34,369 nucleotides of DNA from the NCBI GenBank assembly GCA_942491465.1, contig CALOBA010000046.1:1-34369 (forward strand). Reading direction: 5' to 3'. The DNA comes from CALOBA01 sp942491465. Its GTDB lineage: Bacteria; Pseudomonadota; Gammaproteobacteria; Chromatiales; Chromatiaceae. Position numbers and translations under genes: made by a program. A model generated the notes under the pieces. It made no database searches, was not told the DNA's origin, and worked only from the letters and a program-made list of their open reading frames with translations. Of this stretch, positions 20,032 through 29,158 are shown one piece after another; positions within the stretch are counted from its first letter, which is position 1, and each line of letters starts with the position of its first letter.

Positions 20032-21189
20032 TTATTCCCGACGCGTCCGCACCCAGTCCGCATCGCGCTTCGCCGAGCGGCGGATCAGGCGCAGGATGGT
20101 CAGCTTCCAGACGATGTAGAACGGCGCCGCGGCCAGCACCATCAGGTCCCGCAGCCCGCCGCCGCCGACGCGGATGGCCACCAGCACATGCAGGGCGACG
20201 ATGCCCAGGGCGATCAGCGCATAGAGCCGGGCCGGCCCCACCGGCAGCAGCCCCACCACCAACAGCAGCAGGACGTGGAAGGCCAGCGGCAGCAGCAGCA
20301 GGTCCAGCATCGGCTCCAACTGACGCCAATCCCCGGCGAGCACCCGCCGCAGCATGCCCGGTACGCGCTCGCGCAGCATCAGCAGCCGGCCGCCCTCCCA
20401 GCGCGCGCGCTGGGTCTCGCTGCCAGCCCCGCCGGTGGGCATATCGGCGGCGACCCAGGCGTTGTCGATGTACTCCACCCGCAGCCCGGCCTCCACCAGC
20501 AGCAGGTGGTACTCCAGGTCCTCGACCACGGAGTCGGCGCTGTAGGCCACCTGCGCCAGGGTCTCGGCGGCCAGCGCGAAGCCGTTGCCGAGGATGCCGG
20601 CGGACAGCCCGAGCACGGCCCGACCCCGCGGGCGCAGCCCGTTGAAGGCCATCAGCGCCACGTTCATCAACCGCGTGCGCAGGCTGGCGTCCGCATTCAG
20701 CGTGCGGTAGCGCACCTGCACCGCATCGGCACCGGCGCTGAAGCAGCCCGCCACCCGCGGCACCAGATCGGCGCTGACGACGCTGTCCGCATCGATGATC
20801 AGGTAGGCGTCGAAGCCCTCCCCCGCCAACACCGTGAAGGCATGGTCCAGCGCATAGCCCTTGCCCCGGCGCTCGGGGTCGGTGCGCTCCAAGACCCGGG
20901 CGCCGGCCGCGGCGGCAACAGCGGCAGTGTCGTCGCTGCAGTTGTCGGCGATGACCACGACTTGGGCACCGACCACATCGCCGGAGGCGCGCAGGCTCTC
21001 GATACAGCGCGTGATGTTGCCGGCCTCGTCATGGGCCGGCACGATGACGGCCAGCCGCGGCGGGACGCTCAGGCCCCGCCAGGGGCAGTCGTCGCGATAG
21101 AACAGCGCCGCCACGGTCAGCAGCAGCAGCTCGATGGTCCCCGGCAGCGTTGCCAGGACCAGCAGCAGGGCGATGCTGGCGAGCAGCAT
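20032..21189 (-). CDS. Membrane-bound family 2 glycosyltransferase
   Basis: A 385-residue GT2 with an N-terminal TM helix (about 1-30), a cytoplasmic GT-A domain and three to four C-terminal helices (about 290-365). Motifs: VIVPAHDEAGNI, VIADNCSDD, the DxD-type IDADS, the catalytic-type acidic SVVEDLEY, and QRARW, matching the QxxRW signature of processive cellulose/hyaluronan-synthase-like enzymes. Its ATG overlaps the stop of the preceding GT4 gene by one base (TGATG), so they are translationally coupled. It could make a homopolymer backbone or act as a single-sugar transferase; sequence alone cannot decide. Confidence 0.92.
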   Translation of the reverse strand: MLLASIALLLVLATLPGTIELLLLTVAALFYRDDCPWRGLSVPPRLAVIVPAHDEAGNITRCIESLRASGDVVGAQVVVIADNCSDDTAAVAAAAGARVLERTDPERRGKGYALDHAFTVLAGEGFDAYLIIDADSVVSADLVPRVAGCFSAGADAVQVRYRTLNADASLRTRLMNVALMAFNGLRPRGRAVLGLSAGILGNGFALAAETLAQVAYSADSVVEDLEYHLLLVEAGLRVEYIDNAWVAADMPTGGAGSETQRARWEGGRLLMLRERVPGMLRRVLAGDWRQLEPMLDLLLLPLAFHVLLLLVVGLLPVGPARLYALIALGIVALHVLVAIRVGGGGLRDLMVLAAAPFYIVWKLTILRLIRRSAKRDADWVRTRRE

Positions 21190-22469
21190 CAGTGGGTCCC
21201 GCCCAAAGCGGCCAGGCGTCGGCGCAGCACCTTGGCCATCAGCTCGGTGTTGCGGCGCAGGTCGTAGGCGTCGAGCACCCGGCGGCGACCGGCCTGGCCG
21301 AGGCCGCGGCGCAGTTCGCTGTCCGCCGCCAGCCGGGCGATGGCCTCGGCCAGCCCGGCGTGGTCGGAGGCGGCCACCAACAGGCCGTCGATGCCGTCGC
21401 GGATCAGCTCCGGGATGCCGGTGATGCGCGTGGTCACGCAGGGGATCTCCATCGCCATGGCCTCCATCAACACGATCGGGATGCCCTCGGCAAAGCTCGC
21501 CAGCACGAAGCAGTCCGCCTCGGCCAGCAGCGCGCGGACCCGATCCTGATTCACGGCGCCCTCGAAGCGGACCTGTTCGGCCAGGTCAAGCTCGCGGACC
21601 TGACGCTCCAGCGACGGCCGATCCGGCCCGTCACCCACCAGCCGCAGCCCCACCGCCGCGCCCTGGTCCCGCAGCCGGGCCATGGCCTGGACCAGGATGT
21701 GCTGCCCCTTCGCCGGCACCAGCCGGCCGACGCAGATCAGCTCCAGCACCGCCGGCGCCGCGCGGAAGGCCACGGGCTTGAACAGCTCCGGGTCGACGCC
21801 CAGGCGGCAGATCTCCATCTTGTGCCACTGCGCCGGCGGCGAGAGCTTCATCGGCTGGCTGCGGGCGAAGAAGCTGATGCAGAGGATGAAATCGGCACCG
21901 ACCACCTTGTCCGTCAGCCGATAGCCCGGCGCGTCGTAGAACTCGTCCGGCCCATGGGCCATGAACGAGAAGCCGATGGGAAAGATCCGCCGGCAGATCA
22001 GCCCGACCGTGGACGCCGGCGTGGCGAAGTGCACATGCAGGTGATCGATCCGCTGCCGGCGCAGCCAGCGCCCCACCATCAGCGCCTCGATCCAGTAGAA
22101 CAGCCCGTAGCCGATGCGCTTGAGGTCCGTCCCGCCCAGGCGCAGCGCAAAACCGAGCCCGGCGAGGGTCTTCAGCGGCCGGCGCAGCAGCGCCGAGAGC
22201 AGCGCCCGAGCCGCGCCCTTGGCGCCGTCGCGCTTGACGTAGTAGGCCAGCTCGGCCTCGCCGGCCTCGGCGGCGGTAAACCGCGACGGCTCGCGGTCCG
22301 GGTCGTTGATCGAGGCCACGGCCATACCAAAGCCCAGGGCCTTCAGCCGCAGCACCTCATGCAGGATGAAGGTGTGCGAATAGGCCGGATACTGGGAGAC
22401 CAGGTAGGCCAGTCGGGGTTGTTGTGCGGGTTGGTTCACGTCTGCGCTCTTGCCGGCGAGAGATTGCAT
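21189..22469 (-). CDS. Family 4 glycosyltransferase (WcaL-like)
   Basis: A 426-residue GT-B fold enzyme. The N-terminal half opens with YLVSQYPAYSHTFILHEV, a typical start of colanic-acid-type GT4 proteins, and has HVHFATPAST and MAHGPDEF. The C-terminal half has VGRLVPAKGQHILVQA, LVGDGPDR and the donor-binding FAEGIPIVLMEAMAM, with the usual EX7E-like acidic pair. The start is supported by GGAG five bases upstream. It lies after the O-antigen-ligase-like gene on the same strand, with a hairpin between, and is coupled to the next GT2. Sugar donor unknown. Confidence 0.93.
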   Translation of the reverse strand: MQSLAGKSADVNQPAQQPRLAYLVSQYPAYSHTFILHEVLRLKALGFGMAVASINDPDREPSRFTAAEAGEAELAYYVKRDGAKGAARALLSALLRRPLKTLAGLGFALRLGGTDLKRIGYGLFYWIEALMVGRWLRRQRIDHLHVHFATPASTVGLICRRIFPIGFSFMAHGPDEFYDAPGYRLTDKVVGADFILCISFFARSQPMKLSPPAQWHKMEICRLGVDPELFKPVAFRAAPAVLELICVGRLVPAKGQHILVQAMARLRDQGAAVGLRLVGDGPDRPSLERQVRELDLAEQVRFEGAVNQDRVRALLAEADCFVLASFAEGIPIVLMEAMAMEIPCVTTRITGIPELIRDGIDGLLVAASDHAGLAEAIARLAADSELRRGLGQAGRRRVLDAYDLRRNTELMAKVLRRRLAALGGTH

Positions 22470-22575
22470 TTCGGCTCCTTAACGCGCGTGGGCGCAAGAA
22501 ACCTCGGGCTACATAGGTTAGTCCACCGCACCGCATCGTGCTCAAGGCATCGCGACGCGGAGGGCGAAGGCGACT

Positions 22576-22606
22576 AGGGAGATGCTGAATAATTCAGCGT
22601 TTCCCT
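22576..22606 (-). terminator. Hairpin overlapping the stop codon of the O-antigen-ligase-like gene
   Basis: An AGGGA...TCCCT outer stem encloses GCTGAA-TAA-TTCAGC. On the minus strand this falls directly at the end of the membrane protein gene. There is no T-run after it, so intrinsic termination is uncertain; it may rather stabilise the transcript end. Confidence 0.45.
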
Positions 22607-23981
22607 AAAGCGTCCGCCGGAACTTGAACATGCGCTGATCCGGCTGCGGCGCCGGTTCGCCGTCCTGCTCGGGCTCGCGCATGTTGTAGACCAGCACCCC
22701 CTCGGCCCATCCGGTGATGATGAACAGGATCTGGATGGTCTGGGTGCCCAGATACACCGTCGCCAGGGCCAGAAAGTAGACCGCGTAGACCGACGCCAGG
22801 GTGAAGGTCAGGATGCGGACCTCCGAGCCTGGCGGCGCCCGGCTGCCGCGCAGCATCAGCCGCACGGGCATACCGAACATGGTGAACCAGAACAGCAGCA
22901 AGGCCGGCAGGCCGTGCATGATCACCAGCAACAGGTAATAGTTGTCGATGGACGGCATGTCGCTGATCTTCGGCCAGGTGTTGCGGCCCCAGCCCAGGGC
23001 CGACTGCTCCATGGCGATGTCCCAGTACTTCTCGATCAGCTCCCAACGGTAGGCGGCGGTCTCCTGGGTGGTGCTCTTGGCGTTCTCGCGACCGACCCCG
23101 GCCCAGGACTTGAGCCACAGGAAGCCGGGCACGCCGATCACGATCGCCAGCACCAGGATGATGACCAGCGCCGTGGCCGGCCGCCTCGAGCGGCCGATGG
23201 ACATCACCGCGGCCCCGGCGATGGCGCCGAGCCAGGCGCCCTTGACCATGGTCATGATCACGCCGGCGAGCAGGCCCCAGGTGATGATGAAGGCGTAGCT
23301 GAAGCCGAGGAACTTTTTCATCCTGAAGATGCGCAGGTCGTCCCAGTGGCCGCGCCAATGCAGCCAGCGCTGCAACCGAAAGCCCACCACCATGATGATG
23401 CCGGCGAGGATGGCGTGGCCGAAGGGACCGGCGATGCGGGTGAAGCCCCAGCGGAAGGTGGTGACCCAGTTGTTCTGGCCCGGAAAGAAGCGGTCGAGGA
23501 TCATGCCCCAGGGCGTGTAGCCCATCTTGAACTCCCACAGCGACACCGCCGCCACGGAAAACAGCAGCAGCACAATGCGCTTGCCAAATTCCACAACCAG
23601 ACCCTTGGGCACGATCAGCGCCTTGGTCAGGAAGTACGGCAGGACCACCGCGGCCAGCAGATCGATGATCAGGTTCTGCGCCTCCTTGTAGCCCGCCGCC
23701 AGATACTCCGAATAGCCCACCAGGAAGGCGAACAGCAGCACCACCCCGTCCATCATCGACCAGCGGAACGTCCCCGTGTCACGCATCACCCAGATCGCGA
23801 AGATCGGGAAGATGGCGGCATGGTGAAAGCTCGGGTCCGGCAGGCCTGGCGCGAACCACCGATAGTAGGTCGGCATCAGGAACAGCGTCGGCAGGTAGAC
23901 GTTCAGATAGGCACTCGCCGACCCGCGCTGCAACGCGATGATCAGCGCAAACAGGCCGGGGAAGGCGGCGATGATATGCAT
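22605..23981 (-). CDS. O-antigen ligase / polymerase-like membrane protein (Wzy_C type)
   Basis: A 458-residue polytopic protein with about ten to eleven TM helices. A large hydrophilic loop at roughly 265-325 contains the segment YRWELIEKYWDIAMEQSALGWGRNTW, which matches the Wzy_C/O-antigen ligase pattern. It would polymerise or ligate lipid-linked repeat units at the periplasmic face. The start at MHIIAAFPG has GGAG twelve bases upstream, a bit far. It is separated from the upstream DUF2809 gene by a 290-bp gap with a large palindrome. The C-terminus is short and basic. Polymerase versus ligase cannot be told by eye. Confidence 0.88.
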   Translation of the reverse strand: MHIIAAFPGLFALIIALQRGSASAYLNVYLPTLFLMPTYYRWFAPGLPDPSFHHAAIFPIFAIWVMRDTGTFRWSMMDGVVLLFAFLVGYSEYLAAGYKEAQNLIIDLLAAVVLPYFLTKALIVPKGLVVEFGKRIVLLLFSVAAVSLWEFKMGYTPWGMILDRFFPGQNNWVTTFRWGFTRIAGPFGHAILAGIIMVVGFRLQRWLHWRGHWDDLRIFRMKKFLGFSYAFIITWGLLAGVIMTMVKGAWLGAIAGAAVMSIGRSRRPATALVIILVLAIVIGVPGFLWLKSWAGVGRENAKSTTQETAAYRWELIEKYWDIAMEQSALGWGRNTWPKISDMPSIDNYYLLLVIMHGLPALLLFWFTMFGMPVRLMLRGSRAPPGSEVRILTFTLASVYAVYFLALATVYLGTQTIQILFIITGWAEGVLVYNMREPEQDGEPAPQPDQRMFKFRRTL

Positions 23982-24018
23982 GCGTTGGCCGGGCTCCAGT
24001 CAGCGGTGCGAGGTCGCC

Positions 24019-24200
24019 GAAATCGCGTTGAGCTTAGGCGATTTCTGTCAACTTTCATACCATCTGACTTGTCTTGACGCCCGCCTTCGGCGTCGGGCTG
24101 GCGGTCACATAGCGCGCTATGTGACCGCCAGCCCTCCTTGAAGGCGAACGTCAATCCTGCGTCATCTGGTATGAAAGTTTCCGGCAATCGCCTTAGCCAA
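24019..24200. repeat. Large near-perfect palindrome (MITE-like or structured RNA)
   Basis: Centred between 24114 and 24115. The core 24095-24134 is a perfect 40-base palindrome with no loop. Further symmetric blocks are TTGACG/CGTCAA and CGCCTTC/GAAGGCG (offset by one base), AACTTTCATACC (24050-24061) with GGTATGAAAGTT (24168-24179), and GCTTAGGCGATT (24032-24043) with AATCGCCTTAGC (24186-24197), with one mismatch. A small nested repeat GAAATCGC/GCGATTTC lies at 24019-24045. No clear target duplication is seen. It occupies most of the gap between the DUF2809 and Wzy_C-like genes. Confidence 0.75.
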
Positions 24201-24271
24201 TCATGGCGCCGCAGACCATCACCGCCGTCCCCTGCCGGCCCGAGCACCGACGATACGTCCCCCGCCGGGGC

Positions 24272-24667
24272 TCAGCGGTCGCGACGCGCCAGCCAGCGAC
24301 CGATGCCCCAGCCCAGGATCGCGCCGACCACGTAGTGCGGAAAATCCAGCCAGGCGAAGGTGTTGCCGAGCAGGGCGTGGCCGATGAAGGTCTCACGGAT
24401 GGCCTGCAGCCAGGGCGGATGCCATAGCTGCAGCACCTCCAGCGCCGAGGTGATAAGCAGCACGGCCAACGCCACCGCAGCGGGGGCCAGCCGCGGGGCC
24501 GCGGCCAGCGCGAGCAGGATCCAGAACAACACGTAGAGGACACCACCCAGGTTGTCCGCCACCCAGGGCGCCCCCGGCCCGCCGTAGAACTTGGTGGACA
24601 GCCCCAGGGGCAGCAGCAGCGCCAGCAGGATCAGGTAGGGGCCGCGGGCAGTTCGCGGGTCGCGCAT
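24272..24667 (-). CDS. DUF2809 / VanZ-like small membrane protein
   Basis: A 131-residue protein with four predicted TM helices. The segments LGLSTKFYGG, SALEVLQLWHPPWLQAIRETFIGHALLG and FAWLDFPHYVVGAILGWG match the DUF2809 (VanZ-related) pattern. Start chosen at MRDPRTARG, with GGAGG five bases upstream. It follows the GT4 gene by 44 bases on the same strand and is often found in polysaccharide loci. Its biochemical role is unknown. Confidence 0.83.
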   Translation of the reverse strand: MRDPRTARGPYLILLALLLPLGLSTKFYGGPGAPWVADNLGGVLYVLFWILLALAAAPRLAPAAVALAVLLITSALEVLQLWHPPWLQAIRETFIGHALLGNTFAWLDFPHYVVGAILGWGIGRWLARRDR

Positions 24668-24711
24668 AGCGGCCTCCGGTGCCGGCGGCCCGGCCCGGCC
24701 CGGCGAGCGGC

Positions 24712-25998
24712 TCACCGGCCCGCGGGAGCGCCGGCGCGCTCGGCAAGCAGCTCGTGGTAAACGGCCACGGCGGCGTCGATCTTGGCGTCCCAGGTCCAGC
24801 GCTCGGCGACCCGGGCGCGGCCGATCTCGCCGCGCCGGCGCCAGGCGTCCGGGTGCTCGGCCAGGTCCAGGAGGGCCTCGCGGATGCCGGTGATCACCGT
24901 CTCGTTGTCCACCGCGGGGACCTTGCGACCCACCGCATCGTCGACGATCTCCGCCGGGCCGCCGTAGTCCACGGCGATCACCGGGCGCTGCGAGGCCATG
25001 GCCTCCAACAGCACCGCCCCGCCGGACTCGCGCACGGACGGTAGACAGAAGCAATGCGCCTGCTCCATGAAGCCGCTGACCTCGGCCAACGGGCGCGCAC
25101 CGGTAAAGCGGACCTGCTCGGCCAGTCCGAGCGCGGCGGCCTCCGCCTCCCAGGGGGCGCGCATGGGGCCGTCGCCGACCAGGGTCAGGCGCAGCTCAAG
25201 ACGGTCTTGCAGCTGCACCATGGCGCGCAGCAACAGCGGCACGGCCTTGAACGGGACCAGTCGGCCGACGAAGACGATCTCCAGCGGCCGGCCCGCGCCG
25301 GGTGCCGCGGGCCAAGGCCGTGCCGGGAAGCGCTCAAGATCGACGGCGTTCTCCAGCATGGTCACGCAGCGGTGGCGATGGCGCGGCGGATACCAGCGCC
25401 GCGTCGCCTCGGTGGCGACCAGGATGCGGGCCGCATGCCGGGTCGCCCCCAGGGCCATGTCCACCAGGCGCCCGGCATTGCGCAGCGGCACCAGCCAGTC
25501 GGCATCGGCACGCATGAATTCCGGGAAGCCCTTGGGCGAGCGCAGCCCGCCGTTGAGCGGCCCGATCACCGTCGGCAGCCCGCTGCGATGCAGCACCGAT
25601 GCGGCCACCGGCGAGACCGGCGTCGGGCTGTGGATCAGCGCCCAGGGCGCGGCATCACCCGCGCGCCGACGCAGGGCCCGCAGCGCCGCATGGTCGTAGA
25701 TATAGAAATCCAGCGACGAGAGCATGAACACGGCGTGCTCGCTGCGCGGAAACAGCCGTTTGGCGAAGCGATATAGCGGACCGGCGAACCACTCGGTGTC
25801 GATATAGATGACCTCGGAGCCCGGCAGCGGTGCCCCGTGCGCTTGCAGCGCCGCGCGATTGCGCTCATGGGTCAGCAGCGTCACCGGCAGCCGCCGGGCG
25901 AGCCGGGAATACCATTCCCAGCCGATCTGCGACACCGAGCCCATCCCCGGCCCGCACTGGTAGGCGGACATCAGCACCCGCGGCGTATCGGTAACCAT
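24712..25998 (-). CDS. Family 4 glycosyltransferase
   Basis: A 428-residue GT-B enzyme. MSAYQCGPGMGSVSQIGWEW is a typical opening for a GT4 subgroup in exopolysaccharide loci. Later motifs are GPLNGGLR, VFVGRLVPFKAVPLLLRA, LVGDGPMR, and the donor site VRESGGAVLLEAMA with its acidic pair. The start has AGGGGG inside the end of the previous gene, whose stop is only four bases before this ATG, so the two are coupled. Sugar donor and acceptor are unknown. Confidence 0.93.
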   Translation of the reverse strand: MVTDTPRVLMSAYQCGPGMGSVSQIGWEWYSRLARRLPVTLLTHERNRAALQAHGAPLPGSEVIYIDTEWFAGPLYRFAKRLFPRSEHAVFMLSSLDFYIYDHAALRALRRRAGDAAPWALIHSPTPVSPVAASVLHRSGLPTVIGPLNGGLRSPKGFPEFMRADADWLVPLRNAGRLVDMALGATRHAARILVATEATRRWYPPRHRHRCVTMLENAVDLERFPARPWPAAPGAGRPLEIVFVGRLVPFKAVPLLLRAMVQLQDRLELRLTLVGDGPMRAPWEAEAAALGLAEQVRFTGARPLAEVSGFMEQAHCFCLPSVRESGGAVLLEAMASQRPVIAVDYGGPAEIVDDAVGRKVPAVDNETVITGIREALLDLAEHPDAWRRRGEIGRARVAERWTWDAKIDAAVAVYHELLAERAGAPAGR

Positions 25999-26002
25999 GG
26001 GC

Positions 26003-27031
26003 TCAGTCCCCCTTGTACTCGATCAGTCGACGCCGCGCGCCCGTGCGCCGCGACCAATACCAGCCGAGCTGGCCGACGAAGATCGGGATCTGCTGCAGGT
26101 GCGAGTGCAGCCCGTAGAGCAGCAGCGTCAGCCCGTCGCCGCCGCGCCAGCGCTGGCGCCAAGCGGTTCGGGCGACGACCATGCCGAGCAACACCAGCAC
26201 CATCAGCACGGGCCAGAGCGCGCCCCGCAGCAGCGCCAGCAACACAGCGGCGGCAACGAGCCCGATCAGCCCGACGGCATGGACGGCATTGCGCAGGGCC
26301 ACGGCATGCCAAAGCGGCAGCGCGGTGCCTCGATAGCGCGCCGAGACCTCGGCATAGGCATGACCGGTGCGGGTTGCCCGACGCCAGTACTGCGACCAGC
26401 GCGTCATCGCCAAGTCGTGGCTGGTCATGGGCAGGTCCAGGCGCAGGGCCTTGAGCCCGAGGCCGCGGATGCGCCGCCACATGTCCGGCTCCTCGCCGGC
26501 GATCAGCGTCTCGTCGAAGCCGTCCACCTGCTCCAGCGCCCTGCGCCGAATCAGCGCATCGCCGCCGCAATACTCGACCTCGCCGGCCTGAGCGTGCCAG
26601 TCCAGGTCGAGCACCCGGTTGTAGAACGAATCCTGCGGGCGGCTCTCCCGCCGCGCACCGCTGACGCCGGCCACCATCGGGTCCTCAAAGGCCGGCAGCG
26701 CCCTGACCACGAAGTCTGGGTCCAGGACCGTATCGCCGTCCAGAAACAGGATCAGCGGCGCGTCGGTGGCGCGCCAGCCGGCGTTGCGGCCGATGGCCGC
26801 GGTGGGGCGCTCGGGGCGGACATGGATCACTCGGGCACCCAGCGCCGCGGCGCGCTCGCGGCTGTCGTCGCTGGAATCGGAGTCCACATAGATCAGCGCG
26901 TGCCCGCCCGGCACCGGCGTCATGGCCTGCACCGACGCGAGGCAGGCGCTGAGCCTGGCCCCCTCGTTGCGACCAATAACGACGACGGCCAGGGCCGGCC
27001 GGGCGGAAGACGGGGCGTTGGGCGTGGTCAC
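26003..27031 (-). CDS. Family 2 glycosyltransferase with C-terminal membrane helices
   Basis: About 342 residues. GT-A motifs: VVVIGRNEGARLSACL, YVDSDSSDDS, FLDGDTVLD at the DxD site, CGGDALIRRRALEQVDGFDETLIAGEEPDMWRR as the acceptor region. Two to three TM helices at about 245-300 tie it to the inner membrane. The start is uncertain: I place it at a GTG at 27029-27031 because the coding signal begins there and no ATG is in frame for a long way upstream; no Shine-Dalgarno is clear. It heads the operon with the GT4 and DUF2809 genes and is divergent from the secreted GH-like gene across 292 bp. Confidence 0.86.
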   Translation of the reverse strand: MTTPNAPSSARPALAVVVIGRNEGARLSACLASVQAMTPVPGGHALIYVDSDSSDDSRERAAALGARVIHVRPERPTAAIGRNAGWRATDAPLILFLDGDTVLDPDFVVRALPAFEDPMVAGVSGARRESRPQDSFYNRVLDLDWHAQAGEVEYCGGDALIRRRALEQVDGFDETLIAGEEPDMWRRIRGLGLKALRLDLPMTSHDLAMTRWSQYWRRATRTGHAYAEVSARYRGTALPLWHAVALRNAVHAVGLIGLVAAAVLLALLRGALWPVLMVLVLLGMVVARTAWRQRWRGGDGLTLLLYGLHSHLQQIPIFVGQLGWYWSRRTGARRRLIEYKGD

Positions 27032-27323
27032 GGGCAGCAGCGTCGGGTTGGTGTTGAAAGTCCGCCGAGCATAGACCCGACGGCGCGGGTCGGCAAGGAG
27101 GCCCACTACTGCGGCAGGCGGCGGGGCTTCGCTCTGACGGGCGAGGCCGCATGATCCGGAAAACGTGACGCACGCGACAGAACGGAGATTGCAATCGAAC
27201 CTAAAGTAGGCGTGTGATGTGTATTTTTTGCATATCTTGAATCCTAGTGCAGCGCGGCAGTCTCGAAACATCCGCACGCTTGCACCAAAGCCGAGGCTCC
27301 AGCCTCTACGAGAGGGAAGTCCG
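27032..27323. other. Divergent intergenic region with an A/T-rich patch
   Basis: 292 bp between the GT2 operon and the secreted GH-like gene. A run around 27210-27245 (including ATTTTTTGCATATCTTG) is much richer in A/T than the rest of the window, as expected of a promoter. No confident boxes could be assigned. Confidence 0.45.
27293..27317 (+). promoter_or_regulatory. Small hairpin adjoining the Shine-Dalgarno of the GH-like gene
   Basis: GAGGCT-CC-AGCCTC (27293-27306) ends four bases before GAGAGGGA (27310-27317), the likely ribosome binding site, seven bases ahead of the ATG at 27324. It may influence translation, but could be chance. Confidence 0.25.
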
Positions 27324-29042
27324 ATGCGCAACGCCGTCAAGCCACTGCTGGAAGGGCTGCTGATGCTGCCGCTGGCGATACTGCTCAGCACCTCCTCGAT
27401 CCCCGAGACCCGGGGCGCCACAGCACCATCGGCAGCGGCCACCAGAGCGCCGCCGGTCCCACCCGCGGCCCCCGCGCTCGGCACCAACCTGCGTGAGCTG
27501 GCGGACTGGTCCACCCAGCGCCCGTTCATCAACCTGTTCAAGCAGGCAAGGCCCTGGCTGACCCAATGCGACAACGCCCGCGACCCGGACTGCAACGGCC
27601 GCTGGGACACCGGCGAGGCCGACCGGCTCGATCTCGATGCCCACGGCTGGGTGCGCTCGCTGCCTGAACCGGCACGGCCCGGCTATTCCATCGCCGGCAC
27701 CGTGCTCGACCTGCCCGCGGGCTTCCCCAACGGCCGCTATCTGCTGCTCTACGACGGCGCCGGCAGCCTGCACTTCAGGCTCGGCGCCAAGCTGATCGAG
27801 GCCGAATCGAAGCCCGGTCGGGCGGTGCTGGAGATCGCAGTCCACCGCGGCCCCATCCACATCCAGATCAGTGCCACCGACCCCGCCGGCACCGGCGACT
27901 ACCTACGCAACCTGCGGCTGATCGCCGAGGGCGACGAGGCCCTGGTCGGGCACCAGACCTTCAACCCGGCATTCCTCGCCCGCACCCGCCCCTTCCAAGT
28001 CCTGCGCTTTATGGAATGGCAGCGCATCAACGGCAGCCCGATCCGCAGCTGGGATCAGCGCACCCAGCCCGACGACGCCACCTACAGCGGCCCCGGGGGC
28101 GTGCCGCTGGAGGTCATGCTCGAGCTGGCCAACACCCTGCACCGCCCGCCCTGGCTGAACATCCCCCACCAGGCCGACGAGGACTACTTGGCACAGATGG
28201 CCGAGCTGACCCGTGCCCGACTCGCCCCCGACCTGCCGGTCTATGTGGAATACTCCAACGAGGTCTGGAACGGCATCTTCGCCCAGAACCACTGGGTCGG
28301 CGATCAGGCCGAGGCCGACTGGCCCGGTGGCAAGGCCTCGCGCTTCACCAAGCTCATCAACGGGTACGGCCGACGCAGCGCCCGGGTCTGCGAGCGCTGG
28401 CGCGCCGCCTTCGGCGACCATGCCAAGCGCGTGATCTGCGTCCTGGGCGCCCAGGCCGCCAACGCCTGGACCGCCGACCAGGCCCTGCGCTGCCCGCTGT
28501 GGCGCGGCGCGCCCTGCGTCGACCACGGCATCGACGCCATCGCCATCGGCCCCTACATCGGCAGCTATATCGGCCACCCGGACAACCAAGCGGTGTTGAA
28601 CGCGCTGGCCATGACCGGCGAGGCCGGATTGACACAGCTCTTCGCCGAGCTCAACCGCGGCGGCATCGTCGCCAAAGGCCCAACGGATGGTGGCCTGGCC
28701 CAGCTCGAGGCCTGGCTACTCGCTTCCCGGGCCGTCGCCGACAGGCACGGCCTCCACCTGATCGCCTACGAGGGCGGCCAGCATCTGGTGGGCTTCAACG
28801 GCGTCGAGCAGAATGATCGCATCACCACGCTGTTCATCGCCGCCAACCGCGACCCGCGCATGGGCCGGCTCTATGCCGAATACCTGCGCACCTGGCAACG
28901 CCTCGGCGGCGGGCTGATGATGCACTTCAGCGACATCGCCACCCCCACCCGTCACGGCAGCTGGGGCGCGCTGGAGGACGTCCAGCAGACCGGCTCGCCC
29001 AAATACGACGCGCTTATGGACTATCTCGGCGGTGACCCCTAA
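27324..29042 (+). CDS. Secreted glycoside-hydrolase-like protein (cellulose-binding-domain-protein family)
   Basis: A 572-residue exported protein. Residues 1-32 form a signal peptide (a Leu-rich core ending near RGA), followed by an Ala/Pro-rich linker and a first domain of about 150 residues rich in beta strands. The larger C-terminal part looks like a TIM-barrel hydrolase of clan GH-A type: VYVEYSNEVWN has an Asn-Glu pair (Glu313) in the position of an acid/base, and LIAYEGGQH (Glu483) could supply the nucleophile. Homologues are often labelled cellulose-binding protein without proof. GAGAGGGA precedes the ATG by seven bases. Embedded in the polysaccharide locus, it may trim or release the polymer. 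Catalytic assignment is inference. Confidence 0.72.
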   Translation: MRNAVKPLLEGLLMLPLAILLSTSSIPETRGATAPSAAATRAPPVPPAAPALGTNLRELADWSTQRPFINLFKQARPWLTQCDNARDPDCNGRWDTGEADRLDLDAHGWVRSLPEPARPGYSIAGTVLDLPAGFPNGRYLLLYDGAGSLHFRLGAKLIEAESKPGRAVLEIAVHRGPIHIQISATDPAGTGDYLRNLRLIAEGDEALVGHQTFNPAFLARTRPFQVLRFMEWQRINGSPIRSWDQRTQPDDATYSGPGGVPLEVMLELANTLHRPPWLNIPHQADEDYLAQMAELTRARLAPDLPVYVEYSNEVWNGIFAQNHWVGDQAEADWPGGKASRFTKLINGYGRRSARVCERWRAAFGDHAKRVICVLGAQAANAWTADQALRCPLWRGAPCVDHGIDAIAIGPYIGSYIGHPDNQAVLNALAMTGEAGLTQLFAELNRGGIVAKGPTDGGLAQLEAWLLASRAVADRHGLHLIAYEGGQHLVGFNGVEQNDRITTLFIAANRDPRMGRLYAEYLRTWQRLGGGLMMHFSDIATPTRHGSWGALEDVQQTGSPKYDALMDYLGGDP

Positions 29043-29158
29043 CCACCCCGCGTGGCTCTCGCTCAGACTCCAATCCGTGCAGTCAGGATGGTGCTAATCT
29101 CTAAACGAACTGATTTGCGACTCGAATTCATCGACCCAGCACGCCCTACGAGCCCATC

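Noticed and set aside
24019..24200. Simple intrinsic terminator for the DUF2809 gene
   Set aside because: The symmetric structure is far larger than a terminator stem and has no T-run; a mobile or regulatory element fits better.
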